From Gallionella sp. (GTDB lineage Bacteria; Pseudomonadota; Gammaproteobacteria; Burkholderiales; Gallionellaceae), in NCBI GenBank assembly GCA_030645955.1, contig JAUSMR010000022.1, positions 48,623-112,622 of the forward strand: a DNA stretch of 64,000 bases, read 5' to 3'. Shown here in pieces: positions 8,411 through 17,470 of the stretch. Both the position numbers and the translations under genes were made by a program. A model generated the notes under the pieces. It made no database searches. It saw only the letters and a list, made by a program, of their open reading frames with translations, and was not told the DNA's origin. Every line of letters starts with the position of its first letter. Position 1 is the first letter of the stretch.

Positions 8411-9652
8411 TTACCAAGCGGATTCCAGCATCAGAGTGCGCAGGTTCTTTTGCGCATTGACAGCGTCGTGAGCGGTACCGCTGTAGGCACTGTAGTTCAG
8501 GTGCAGCGCCACGTTCTGGTACAGGTCATACACGACAGTGAAAGTCATCGCATCGTCGCCATTGGTGGCAGCAGCGCCACCGGTTTCGGCTTTACGATAG
8601 GCAGCGCCAACAGTCAGCACATGAGGCACCACGCTGAAGTCGGCACCGATGGTCATCGCCTTACGGTCAGGGTTAGCTGTGTTAGTGCTGCCGTTGTAGG
8701 CATTTTTCAGTCCACCCGAGCCGGAAGGCGCTTTAGCATACTGCGCATACACACCCAGTTCCCTGCCGGCCACTTCACCCTGCATCTGTAAGTCGGCGAA
8801 GGTTTGTTCGGTTTGAACTGCAGCTGTGGCAGCAGCGCTATATGACTGGCCGCTCATCCTGCCCAGACCCACCACCATCGCCCAGTCGGCTACAGTCGGG
8901 GTTGCGGCAACGCGGAGATAAGTGCTGCCCCAGGTTGAGCCGCCGCCAAAGTTCGCCGCATACTTGGTCACGTTGACGTAGCCCATGTCATTTGCAACCA
9001 CGAGCGCGGCACCGGTTGCCGAACCACCGTCACCACCACGGTCGGCGTTGTACTGGATAGCGGAAGTTTCACGGCGGTGTTCGGACCAACGGTTGGAACG
9101 CATTACGCCGCCGCTGGACTGTTCATAGCCGTATTGCGCGCTCAATGCGTCGGTGATGAACGGAATCACGGAAACTTTGACTGCGCCCATATCGAACACG
9201 ACCGGCATCTTGAAGCCAGCCGCAAGAGGGCTGCCGATCATGTTGCCTTCGAGCAGGAAGCCGATAGTTTCAGCCACGCGACCACCGAACAACAGCGCGA
9301 ATTCGTCGGGGAATTGCCATTCGCCATCACCCAGTGCTTGGGGCTGGCTGGTCTTCGACCCGGTGACACCCGGGGTGTTATCTTTCTGGTGACGAACCTT
9401 CAATACAATAGAAGCGTTCAGGGTGTCAGGAATCGACAGGTGATCGCCTTCGATCTTGCCCTGAGCGCCCATCATCGTGTAGCCGCCGGCCTTGAATGCG
9501 CGGCCGAAGGAATTCAGAACTGGAAAGTGTTGCGCGTGGCAAGCGGTACAACCCATGCCTACTTGGCGAGCGAACGCGGGTACAGCGGCCGCTTCTGGAG
9601 CAAATGCGGTTGCTGCCAACACGCCTGCCAGGGAAATGACGATTTTCTTCAT
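8411..9652 (-). CDS. Monohaem cytochrome c - outer-membrane porin fusion candidate (Cyc2-like)
   Basis: 413 residues with a Sec signal peptide ending near APEAAA. Directly after it is VPAFARQVGMGCTACH, a single CxxCH haem site in the AxPxFARxxGxxCxxCH context reported for Cyc2 iron-oxidising cytochrome-porins. FGRAFKAGGY follows. The remaining ~360 residues are rich in alternating polar/hydrophobic and aromatic segments and end in W, as expected for a beta-barrel of about 16 strands. Length and layout match Cyc2. A related porin-cytochrome of unknown substrate is the main alternative. The start at 9652 is chosen over 9700 because AAAGGA and the signal peptide fit it. Stand-alone gene. Confidence 0.6.
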   Translation of the reverse strand: MKKIVISLAGVLAATAFAPEAAAVPAFARQVGMGCTACHAQHFPVLNSFGRAFKAGGYTMMGAQGKIEGDHLSIPDTLNASIVLKVRHQKDNTPGVTGSKTSQPQALGDGEWQFPDEFALLFGGRVAETIGFLLEGNMIGSPLAAGFKMPVVFDMGAVKVSVIPFITDALSAQYGYEQSSGGVMRSNRWSEHRRETSAIQYNADRGGDGGSATGAALVVANDMGYVNVTKYAANFGGGSTWGSTYLRVAATPTVADWAMVVGLGRMSGQSYSAAATAAVQTEQTFADLQMQGEVAGRELGVYAQYAKAPSGSGGLKNAYNGSTNTANPDRKAMTIGADFSVVPHVLTVGAAYRKAETGGAAATNGDDAMTFTVVYDLYQNVALHLNYSAYSGTAHDAVNAQKNLRTLMLESAW

Positions 9653-9993
9653 AATTTTTCCTTTGTGATTGTAAAAATTTAACCAGTTAACGTTATACAA
9701 CTCATGATGACAAACGCCCCCCTAACCGCTTGGTCGCATGCCACCCGAGAAACATATCACAGCTTTGTCAAACAATGCAAACAATTATGAAAGCGGTGTT
9801 GCATTAAACGCAAATCCCGCTGAATACCCCGTCAATACGGGCTTGCGGTAGGCTGACGAAAAGACGTAGGGGGCACGGCGCGCCGTGCCCGTACTGCCAA
9901 GTCGTAACATTGAACCATCGAACCATTTATTCGTGCCGGATCAATAGTCAAATTGATATTGACGTCTTGTAATCGTTCGACTACAGTGCGCTC
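9653..9993. other. Intergenic region with palindrome
   Basis: This is the leader of the cytochrome gene (minus strand) and the region upstream of the higBA-type locus. It contains the palindrome at 9866-9894 (GGGCACGGCGCGCCGTGCCC), of which a near copy lies at 59490-59517. I see no convincing gene; a 77-codon minus-strand frame here has no supporting motif or ribosome binding site. Confidence 0.5.
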
Positions 9994-10290
9994 ATATTCT
10001 CGATCAAGCGAACCGACGAATTCAATGACTGGCTCAACGGTATCCGTGATGGCATGACACGACACCGTTTAGTGAAGCGTTTGCGTAAGGCCACGCTGGG
10101 CAATCTGGGTGATGTCAAACCCGTTGGCGATGGCGTGTTCGAGATGCGCGAACACTTCGGGCCGGGCTGGCGTATGTACTATATCCAGCGCGGGGCGGTG
10201 TTGATTGTGATGCTGGGCGGCGGTGATAAATCCACACAGACTGCCGATATTGCCAAGGCCGTGAAACTTGCGGCGATGATTGAGGAGTAG
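9994..10290 (+). pseudogene. HigB/RelE-type toxin with lost start codon
   Basis: The deduced protein reads RTDEFNDWLNGIRDGMTRH, then GNLGDVKPVGDGVFEMREHF, GPGWRMYYIQ and VLIVMLGGGDKSTQ, the hallmark of the ~97-residue HigB-like addiction-module killer family. The reading frame extends upstream of the first ATG (10054) through the conserved N-terminus. At the place where these proteins begin, the codon is ATA (9994), and no ATG, GTG or TTG occurs in frame before the stop at 9970. Either an ATA start is used, or translation starts at 10054 and lacks about 20 conserved residues. The antitoxin follows 3 bases downstream. Inactivation is inferred. Confidence 0.65.
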
Positions 10291-10293
10291 ACC

Positions 10294-10602
10294 ATGACCA
10301 AGAAAATCCGCATTGCCGATCTACCTGATTTTGACGCTGCCGAGTATCTCGATAGCGAACAGGCGATTGCTGAATATCTGACTGTTGTTTTGGAAGATAA
10401 CGACGCATCCTTGCTGGCAGCAGCCTTGGGCGACATTGCACGTGCGCGGGGTATGAGCGAGATCGCCAAGGCGTCGGGGATTACCCGAGAAGCGCTGTAC
10501 AAGGCGCTACGGCCCAATGCGCAGCCGCGCTTTGACACGATCAGCCGTGTCTGCGCAGCGCTGGGCGTGCGGCTGGTGGCGCAAGCTGTTCATCATGTGT
10601 AA
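10294..10602 (+). CDS. HigA-like antitoxin, putative addiction-module antidote family
   Basis: 102 residues with a C-terminal helix-turn-helix: MSEIAKASGITREALYKAL (about 50-70), then RFDTISRVCAALGV. The N-terminal part (LPDFDAAEYLDSEQAIAEYL) is typical of this family, which normally pairs with the HigB-like toxin just upstream. GAGGAGT at about 10284 provides the ribosome binding site and lies within the end of the toxin frame. It would repress its own operon and neutralise the toxin. Here the toxin appears damaged at its start, so the antitoxin may be an orphan. Confidence 0.85.
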   Translation: MTKKIRIADLPDFDAAEYLDSEQAIAEYLTVVLEDNDASLLAAALGDIARARGMSEIAKASGITREALYKALRPNAQPRFDTISRVCAALGVRLVAQAVHHV

Positions 10603-10607
10603 GCTCG

Positions 10608-10675
10608 GTAGGATGCGGTGAGGCACGAACCGCATCATTCGCGATCGATGCGGTTCGTGCCTCACCGCATCCTAC
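10608..10675. repeat. Perfect 29-bp inverted repeat
   Basis: Left arm 10608-10636 begins GTAGGATGCGGTGAGG; right arm 10647-10675 is its exact complement. The loop is 10 bases. It lies just after the antitoxin gene. It belongs to the class of GTAGG-ended palindromes seen elsewhere in the window. Confidence 0.8.
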
Positions 10676-10774
10676 GGCACTCCGTATTTAAAAGCCTAAG
10701 CCGGACAAGCCGGAACCAAAAAGTTTTGCTATCAGTTTCTGCTTACTCCTCAAACCATCGAACCATTTTGCAGC

Positions 10775-10804
10775 TTGGCACTCTCAGGTTGCGAGTGCTA
10801 GAAT
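10775..10804 (+). promoter_or_regulatory. CIRCE operator overlapping a sigma-70 promoter of rpoH
   Basis: TTGGCACTC, nine bases, GAGTGCTAG (10775-10801) matches the HrcA operator CIRCE (TTAGCACTC-N9-GAGTGCTAA) at 16 of 18 arm positions. The arms overlap a promoter: TTGGCA (10775-10780) as -35, an 18-base spacer and TAGAAT (10799-10804) as -10. This predicts HrcA repression of the heat-shock sigma factor gene. hrcA itself is not in the window. Confidence 0.85.
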
Positions 10805-10828
10805 TATAGAAATTAAGGAGGGAACACG

Positions 10829-11689
<861 letters not shown>

Positions 11690-11693
11690 ACCG

Positions 11694-11770
11694 TAGGGGC
11701 GACCCTCGCGGTCGCCCTGTCGTTAAACGGACGCATGTGCACAAAACGGGCATCCGCGAGGGTCGCCCGG
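11694..11770. repeat. Inverted repeat between rpoH and sspB
   Basis: GTAGGGGCGACCCTCGCGG at 11694-11712 is mirrored by GCGAGGGTCGCC at 11757-11768, with an inner hairpin GGGCGACC/GGTCGCCC. It lies between two convergent genes, so it could help end both transcripts, although no T-run is present. Confidence 0.65.
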
Positions 11771-11795
11771 TGGGTCAATAATTTATTTCAGGGGT

Positions 11796-12194
11796 TTATT
11801 TCACGACCTTCAAATGGGGCTTGTGCGGCGCGGACCCGGGTTTTTGATCGGCGCCGTTTGCTGTGGGCGGCGGCTGTTGCGGGTCGTTGCCCTGAAACAC
11901 CAGACCCTGCCCGTTTTCCTTGGCGAATATCCCGATGACCGCCACAACCGGTACCATGAGGTCGAATGGCGCGCCGCCAAAACGTCCGCTGCAGGTGATC
12001 ATCTCGTTGCCCATTTCCAGATTACGCACCGCGCCCGCACCGAGGTTCAGGACGATCTCGCCGTCTTTCACAAAGGCTAACGGAACTTCAGTGTGCTCAT
12101 CCACACGGACTGCAAGATAGGGAGTCAGGCCGCTATCCACGCACCAATCGTAAATCGCACGGATCAGGTACGGGCGCGTGGACAGGTCGCTCAT
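11796..12194 (-). CDS. sspB: ClpXP protease specificity-enhancing factor SspB
   Basis: 132 residues. The N-terminal ribosome-derived substrate-binding domain shows RPYLIRAIYDWCVDSGLTPY, TEVPLAFVKDGEIVLNL and GRFGGAPFDLMVPVVAVIGI. A flexible proline-rich linker leads to the ClpX-docking tail PHLKVVK, which matches the family XB motif. SspB delivers ssrA-tagged proteins to ClpXP. The start at 12194 is preferred because GAGGTTGA precedes it closely; a start 27 bases upstream lacks support. It lies downstream of sspA with a 122-base gap, as in most betaproteobacteria. Confidence 0.93.
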   Translation of the reverse strand: MSDLSTRPYLIRAIYDWCVDSGLTPYLAVRVDEHTEVPLAFVKDGEIVLNLGAGAVRNLEMGNEMITCSGRFGGAPFDLMVPVVAVIGIFAKENGQGLVFQGNDPQQPPPTANGADQKPGSAPHKPHLKVVK

Positions 12195-12316
12195 TTCAAC
12201 CTCATTTCGAACGTCAACCACGGCGGCAACGATCGACCGACGCTGGCAGTGCTAAAAGCACGACTAGGAGTGTGCGAGGTAGCCAACGCAGTTTCACCGA
12301 TGAAATGGGGTTGAAA

Positions 12317-12916
12317 TCACTTGCGCATCGCTCTTTCGGATGGAGTCAACGCATCAATGAAACCCTGACGGGAAAACAGCCTCTCGGCGTATTTCATCAG
12401 CGGCGCTGCATCCTTGCCCATCTGGATGCCGTAGTGGTCGAGCCGCCATAGCAGCGGTGCAATCGCCACATCCAGCATGGATAGCTCATCACCCATCAAA
12501 AACTTCTGATGGGCCAATATCTGCGAGAGCTGCGTCAGGTTGTCGCGAATCACGCCACGCGCCTTGTCGGCGGATTTCACGACACCGCGCTCTATCAGGT
12601 CGACCTGGCTGTATAGCTCCTGTTCGAATCGAAACAGGAACAACCTCGCACGGGCGCGCATGACGGGATCTGGCGGCATCAGTTGCGGATGCGGGAAGCG
12701 TTCATCAATATATTCGTTGATGATGTTGGCCTCATACAGGATCAGGTCGCGCTCGACCAGAACCGGTACTTTATTGTATGGGTTGATCACCGCGATGTCT
12801 TCAGCCCGGTTCATCAGGTTCACATCGATTATGTCAAAGTCCATACCCTTCTCGTACAACACGATTCGGCAACGGTGGGAGTATGGGCACGTGGTGCCCG
12901 AATATAGTCGCATCAT
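12317..12916 (-). CDS. sspA: Stringent starvation protein A, glutathione S-transferase fold
   Basis: 199 residues. The N-terminal thioredoxin-like domain begins LYSGTTCPYSHRCRIVLYEKG and contains NPYNKVPVLVERDLILYEANII. The helical C-terminal domain has IDERFPHPQLMPPDPVMRAR. SspA binds RNA polymerase and alters transcription in stationary phase and acid stress; it has no catalytic GST activity in known members. It precedes sspB on the same strand and follows petABC after a terminator, a conserved betaproteobacterial order. Confidence 0.94.
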   Translation of the reverse strand: MMRLYSGTTCPYSHRCRIVLYEKGMDFDIIDVNLMNRAEDIAVINPYNKVPVLVERDLILYEANIINEYIDERFPHPQLMPPDPVMRARARLFLFRFEQELYSQVDLIERGVVKSADKARGVIRDNLTQLSQILAHQKFLMGDELSMLDVAIAPLLWRLDHYGIQMGKDAAPLMKYAERLFSRQGFIDALTPSERAMRK

Positions 12917-12952
12917 AATAGTAAGCCCACAATCAAAAGCTGGTTAACACAA

Positions 12953-12979
12953 ACCAAAAAGCGGGGCCAGCGGCCCCGC
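12953..12979 (-). terminator. Rho-independent terminator of petABC
   Basis: Read on the minus strand, the stem GCGGGGCC / GGCCCCGC with a 3-base loop is followed by TTTTTGGTTT. It lies 63 bases after the petC stop and before sspA. Confidence 0.8.
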
Positions 12980-13041
12980 CATAAATGGCACTTAACGAAC
13001 AATCAGGAAACTACCACAAGCGAGCCACAAAATTCAACCGC

Positions 13042-13761
13042 TTAGTGGATATCTTTCCAGATTTCTTTCTTCAGCGCGTAAACCAACACGAACAATATAG
13101 CCAGGAAGCCCAACACGATATAGCCGATTTTGTAGCGCACCAACTTGGCCGGTTCGCCCATGAACACCAGATAGTTGGTCAAATCGCCGATTGTGGCATC
13201 GAACTCCGCAGGAGCCATGGAGCCGGGTTTGACCAGCAACAGTTTTTTGGTTTCGTGCCCATCGTGATTTTCGACACGCAGTTCTTGTTCACCCTGCAGT
13301 CCGGCCAATATATTCGGCATCCCCACACTCGGGAAGATCGCATTATCGGCTCCGCTCGGACTTTTGCTGTCCGCATAGAAACTGCGCAGGAAGGTGTACA
13401 GCCAATCCTGACCGCGCGAGCGCGAAATCACGCTCAGATCAGGCGGTGCAGAGCCGAACGCCAGTTTCGCGGTGTTGCTGTCCATGGCAGCCTGCATGGT
13501 TGAACCGGGCTTGCTGCCTTCGGGTAGCAACTGTTTGATTTCATCATCAGTCATACCGATGTCCTTCAGGCGGTTATACCGCATGTAGGAAGCACCGTGA
13601 CAGGCCAGGCAATTGGAGGTGAAAAATTTTGCGCCTCGTTGCAGCGAGACCCTGTCCTTCAGATCGACCGGCGCCTTGTCCAGATGAACGCCAGCCCCGC
13701 TGGCGTTCGCCATCGCCGGTATCAACAGCAACAGCACCCATAACTTTTTGATTGCATTCAT
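13042..13761 (-). CDS. petC: Cytochrome c1 subunit of the bc1 complex
   Basis: 239 residues. A cleaved signal peptide (about 1-20) precedes CLACH (51-55), the single covalent haem site. YMRYNRLKDIG and APPDLSVISRSRGQDWLYTF are cytochrome c1 signatures. A C-terminal membrane anchor (YIVLGFLAILFVLVYAL) holds the haem domain in the periplasm. It passes electrons from the Rieske protein to soluble cytochromes. Last gene of petABC, 24 bases after petB, followed by a strong terminator. Confidence 0.96.
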   Translation of the reverse strand: MNAIKKLWVLLLLIPAMANASGAGVHLDKAPVDLKDRVSLQRGAKFFTSNCLACHGASYMRYNRLKDIGMTDDEIKQLLPEGSKPGSTMQAAMDSNTAKLAFGSAPPDLSVISRSRGQDWLYTFLRSFYADSKSPSGADNAIFPSVGMPNILAGLQGEQELRVENHDGHETKKLLLVKPGSMAPAEFDATIGDLTNYLVFMGEPAKLVRYKIGYIVLGFLAILFVLVYALKKEIWKDIH

Positions 13762-13785
13762 GTCAACGAACCTTTCTGAATTGTT

Positions 13786-15021
13786 CTAACGGGACGTCAC
13801 ACGGTCTGGTACGTGCTTGGTTTTGTCAATCTTTGTGTACCATGGCATCAGCAGGAAGAATGAGAAGTACACTATAGCCAGCACGCGAGCTATCCATGTG
13901 TAAAGCACCGTGGCAGGCAAAGTGCCCAGCAAGCCAAGGCCCAGGAAGCTGATCACGAATAGCGTTAAGAAAACTTTATAAATCGGGCCGCGATAGCGAA
14001 TCGACTTGACCCTGCCACGATCCAGCCAAGGCAGGAAGAAGAAGATCAACGTTGCCACCCCCATCGCCACTACACCCGGGAACTGCGAACCGAACAATGG
14101 CGGCACAGCGCGCAGAATGGCGTAATACGGCGTGAAGTACCACACCGGGGCAATATGTTCGGGGGTCTTCATCGGATTAGCCGGGACAAAATTGTTGTAT
14201 TCCAGAAAGTAGCCCCACATATCCGGCGCAAAGAAGATAACCGCGCAGAAAATCATCAGGAAACCTATCGCACCCACCCCATCTTTAACGGTGTAGTAAG
14301 GATGAAAAGGGATTCCGTCCAGCGGGTGGCCGTTGGCATCCAGGTGCTTTTTGATTTCGATACCATCCGGGTTGTTCGAGCCGACCTCATGCAATGCCAA
14401 AAGGTGTGCAACCACGATCAGCACCAGAATCAACGGAATCGCAATAACGTGCAGCGCAAAGAACCGGTTTAACGTGATATCAGAAACCACATAGTCGCCG
14501 CGAATCAGAATAGACAAATCCTCGCCGACAAACGGCACTGCCGAGAACAGGTTTACGATCACCTGCGCACCCCAAAACGACATCTGCCCCCATGGCAACA
14601 GATAGCCCATGAACGCCTCACCCATCAGTGCCAGATAAATGATCATGCCGATGATCCACAGCAGCTCGCGCGGTTTGCGATAGGAGCCGTACATCAGGCC
14701 ACGGAACATGTGCAGATAAATCACCACGAAGAACATGGAAGCGCCGGTGGAATGAATGTAGCGCAGCAGCCAGCCCCATTGCACATCGCGCATGATGTAC
14801 TCGACGGAAGCGAAGGCAAACAGCCCATCCGGCTTGTAGTTCATCGTCAGGAAAATGCCGCTCGCAATCTGTATCACCAGCACCATCAGCGCCAACGAAC
14901 CGAAAAAATACCAGAAGTTAAAATTTTTCGGCGCGTAATATTCGGAAGCGTGCTCCTTCCACATGGATGTCAGTGGGAAACGCTCGTCGATCCAGCTAAT
15001 CAGTTCATTCAGCAGCTTCAT
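13786..15021 (-). CDS. petB: Cytochrome b subunit of the bc1 complex
   Basis: 411 residues with about eight membrane helices plus a C-terminal extension. Haem-ligand histidines lie in the helices containing RYIHSTGASMFFVVIYLHMF and FALHVIAIPLILVLIVVAHL. The quinol-site PDWY-equivalent reads APVWYF. It oxidises ubiquinol and drives the Q cycle. Its ATG overlaps the petA stop by one base (TAATG), indicating translational coupling. Confidence 0.96.
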   Translation of the reverse strand: MKLLNELISWIDERFPLTSMWKEHASEYYAPKNFNFWYFFGSLALMVLVIQIASGIFLTMNYKPDGLFAFASVEYIMRDVQWGWLLRYIHSTGASMFFVVIYLHMFRGLMYGSYRKPRELLWIIGMIIYLALMGEAFMGYLLPWGQMSFWGAQVIVNLFSAVPFVGEDLSILIRGDYVVSDITLNRFFALHVIAIPLILVLIVVAHLLALHEVGSNNPDGIEIKKHLDANGHPLDGIPFHPYYTVKDGVGAIGFLMIFCAVIFFAPDMWGYFLEYNNFVPANPMKTPEHIAPVWYFTPYYAILRAVPPLFGSQFPGVVAMGVATLIFFFLPWLDRGRVKSIRYRGPIYKVFLTLFVISFLGLGLLGTLPATVLYTWIARVLAIVYFSFFLLMPWYTKIDKTKHVPDRVTSR

Positions 15022-15614
15022 TATGCGGCCCCCTTGCTATCGTCGCCAATCAGCAGGCGTCCGTCACTGAGATATTTATGTTGCGGAACAATCAGGTTGG
15101 TAGGGGCAGGCGCTCCTTTATACACGCGCGCCGCCAAATCGAAGCGTGACCCGTGGCAAGGGCAGAACCAGCCACCTGCCCAATCCGCACCAAGATCAGC
15201 AGGTGCAATTTCAGGACGAAAGGTCGGCGAGCAACCCAGGTGGGTACAAACGCCGAGCACCACAAAATAATCGGGTTTGATGGAGCGGAAGGGGTTGTTG
15301 CAGTATGCGGGTTGTTGCGGAACGGAAGAGCCGGGGTCAGCCAATTCACCATCATGCTTGGACAATAACTCGATCATTTCCTTGGTGCGATGCACGATCC
15401 ATACCGGTTTACCCTGCCATTCGACACTCATCATCATGCCAGGCTCAAGCTTGCTGATGTCCACCGCGACCGGTGCACCGGCGGCTTTGGCGCGCTCACT
15501 GGGCATCAAACTCAACACGAACGGCGCACCGGCTCCTGCCGCAGCGACACCACCCGCCGCCGAAGTGGCTGCAATTAATAGCCGTCGTTTACTGCGATTT
15601 ACATTGTCTGTCAT
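15021..15614 (-). CDS. petA: Rieske iron-sulfur subunit of the bc1 complex
   Basis: 197 residues. A twin-arginine-like N-terminus (SKRRLLIAATSAAGGVAA) also acts as membrane anchor. Cluster ligands are in CTHLGCSP and CPCHGSRFD, the two conserved boxes that bind a [2Fe-2S] centre by two Cys and two His. First gene of petABC. The Tat genes that would export such a folded protein lie 3.2 kb away on the same strand. Confidence 0.96.
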   Translation of the reverse strand: MTDNVNRSKRRLLIAATSAAGGVAAAGAGAPFVLSLMPSERAKAAGAPVAVDISKLEPGMMMSVEWQGKPVWIVHRTKEMIELLSKHDGELADPGSSVPQQPAYCNNPFRSIKPDYFVVLGVCTHLGCSPTFRPEIAPADLGADWAGGWFCPCHGSRFDLAARVYKGAPAPTNLIVPQHKYLSDGRLLIGDDSKGAA

Positions 15615-15865
15615 GTCCCCTCATCCCTTCCATGTAATGCGTTATTTTATAATCGACGACCCGATGAAGATGAAAATACCTGTTGCCGCCAATATCTTAT
15701 TTGTTAACACCTTAAAAGGGATTGGCTCCCCGAAAAGCAAACCCGATGCAACCGGCAGATATTACATAGCAAATTTATCCGCTGCAAGCACTAACCGGAA
15801 CTGCTTGCAGCGTTACATTTAAAATATGAAGCGATGTATAAAATGGCGGCTGCTACAAATTGTGG

Positions 15866-16291
15866 CTAGTTGTTTTTAGCTCCCTGGTGCACCCATTTTC
15901 TCAGGGTCAGGATATATTGCCTGTCCAGAGTTCCACTGGCATTTAAACCTGCCGGCATTTTGAGGCCCTTATTGGTGCCCTCAAGCAGCTTGGTAAAAGT
16001 GCTGGTTTCGCTGTCACCGGGTTTGACGACGGGCCCGAACTTGGTACCCTTCATCAGGCTTTCATAAGTGCTCAGATTCAATCCGCTCTTTTCATACCCT
16101 TTTCCTCCGGGAAGGTGGCAATTCAGACAATGATCATAGATGATCGGGAAGACATCGTATTTGAAGCTGACTTCTTCTTTCCCCACCGCTTTACGCGCCC
16201 CCTGCTCTGCTGAACTTGATTCACCCGTTCCCAGTGCGTTGAATGAAAGCGCCGCAAGAACAGCCCCACACAGCAACATTCTAATTTTCAT
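15866..16291 (-). CDS. Periplasmic monohaem c-type cytochrome
   Basis: 141 residues with a signal peptide ending near NALGTG. CLNCH (about residue 58) is the haem site in the context VFPIIYDHCLNCHLPGGKG, followed by GLNLSTYESLMKGTKFGPVV and KMPAG. This layout resembles the planctomycete-type (PSCyt1) cytochrome domain. The methionine of KMPAG may be the sixth ligand. Its position just upstream of petABC suggests a link with that electron chain, but the 251-base gap leaves co-transcription open. Confidence 0.8.
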   Translation of the reverse strand: MKIRMLLCGAVLAALSFNALGTGESSSAEQGARKAVGKEEVSFKYDVFPIIYDHCLNCHLPGGKGYEKSGLNLSTYESLMKGTKFGPVVKPGDSETSTFTKLLEGTNKGLKMPAGLNASGTLDRQYILTLRKWVHQGAKNN

Positions 16292-16683
16292 ATGGCCCCC
16301 TTAAAATACCGCCCTCGCAAAAGCCAATTAATTTGACTTTATGGCAGCCAGGCTGACTACACGCAGCGGAACGGCGCTGCCCCGATAATCTGACGTTCCC
16401 TGTTTTAAATTTCGTACACATCCATCAAGCGAAGCAACAAGTCCGAGATTACCTGGTCAACTTCTGCTTGCGCCCCTTAAAAGCTCAAAATTCAGGCTGA
16501 AATGTCCGCATTAAACGATCAAAAAGTTGATCAGCCTGAAGATGTTGCCGGCCAGATAAGCGTTTTCAATAAACGCATCGACATCAAAACGCAAATACTA
16601 CGCAACGCGCACTAATAATGCAACGCTGGCATGTCATGTCGTTTGTATTAACGCAATACATGACTTTTACTTTTATTCACTGG
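16292..16683. other. Intergenic region, no gene seen
   Basis: 392 bases between nif3 and the small cytochrome gene, both minus strand. An inverted repeat, TTCAGGCTGA (about 16491) and TCAGCCTGAA (about 16531), could form a hairpin ending the nif3 transcript. The plus-strand open frame that enters here from the right overlaps nif3 completely and looks like a shadow. Confidence 0.5.
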
Positions 16684-17430
16684 CTAAATCGGATTATTCT
16701 GATCAAAGAAGCGATGCTCCAAACCGAATTGACCGGCCAGATGCTCACCCAGCGCCTGGATGCCCAAACGCTCTGTAGCGTGATGCCCGGCGGAGATGAA
16801 CGCCACGCCGCTTTCCTGCGCAAGGTGGTAATTCTGCTCGGAAATTTCGCCGGTGATATAGGCATCCACACCCTGCGCGATGGCCGCTTCAAAGTAATTC
16901 TGCCCCCCGCCGCTGCACCACGCTACTTTTCGTATGCTCTTGGCGCCATCCCCGAAAACTTGCGGGGCGCGATGCAAACAATGTTCGATCTGTTGAGTAA
17001 ATTGGTCAAGTGTCTGCGGCTGCTTCAGCGCGCCAAAGCACGCGATGTTCTGCTCGCCGAATCTACCCTGCTCCACCAACCCCAGCAGCCTGCCGAGCAG
17101 TGTGTTGTTGCCCAGTTCGGGATGTGCATCAAGCGGCAGATGGTAGGCCAGCAGGCTCACATCGTTGCGCAACAACTGCGCGATGCGCCGCTTCTTGATG
17201 CCGGCAATAGCGGCATCCTCGTTGCGCCAAAAATAACCGTGATGCACCAGAATCGCATCCGCACCCCATGCAATCGCTTCATCGAGCACCTGTTGCGAAG
17301 CCGTCACGCCGGTGGCGATACGCCGCACTTGCGTGCGCCCTTCCACCTGCATGCCATTCGGACAATAATCTTTGAACAGGCCGGCTTGCAACAGGCTTGC
17401 GTTATAATCACACAGCTCTTTGAGCAACAT
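16684..17430 (-). CDS. Nif3-like dinuclear metal-centre protein (YbgI family)
   Basis: 248 residues. Metal-binding motifs are ADAILVHHGYFW (two histidines), AYHLPLDAHPELGNN and the C-terminal ISAGHHATERLG. These proteins form hexameric rings with two metal ions per subunit; some bind GTP cyclohydrolase-type substrates but the cellular role is unsettled. It is divergent from the DegS-type protease with 40 bases between start codons, an arrangement conserved in betaproteobacteria. Confidence 0.92.
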   Translation of the reverse strand: MLLKELCDYNASLLQAGLFKDYCPNGMQVEGRTQVRRIATGVTASQQVLDEAIAWGADAILVHHGYFWRNEDAAIAGIKKRRIAQLLRNDVSLLAYHLPLDAHPELGNNTLLGRLLGLVEQGRFGEQNIACFGALKQPQTLDQFTQQIEHCLHRAPQVFGDGAKSIRKVAWCSGGGQNYFEAAIAQGVDAYITGEISEQNYHLAQESGVAFISAGHHATERLGIQALGEHLAGQFGLEHRFFDQNNPI

Positions 17431-17470
17431 GAATTTTTCCTGAGTTTGAAACGAACGGGTTCATCATACC

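Noticed and set aside
9832..10065. 77-codon minus-strand frame overlapping the HigB-type toxin
   Set aside because: It runs through a palindromic repeat and antisense to the conserved toxin N-terminus; no motif and no ribosome binding site.
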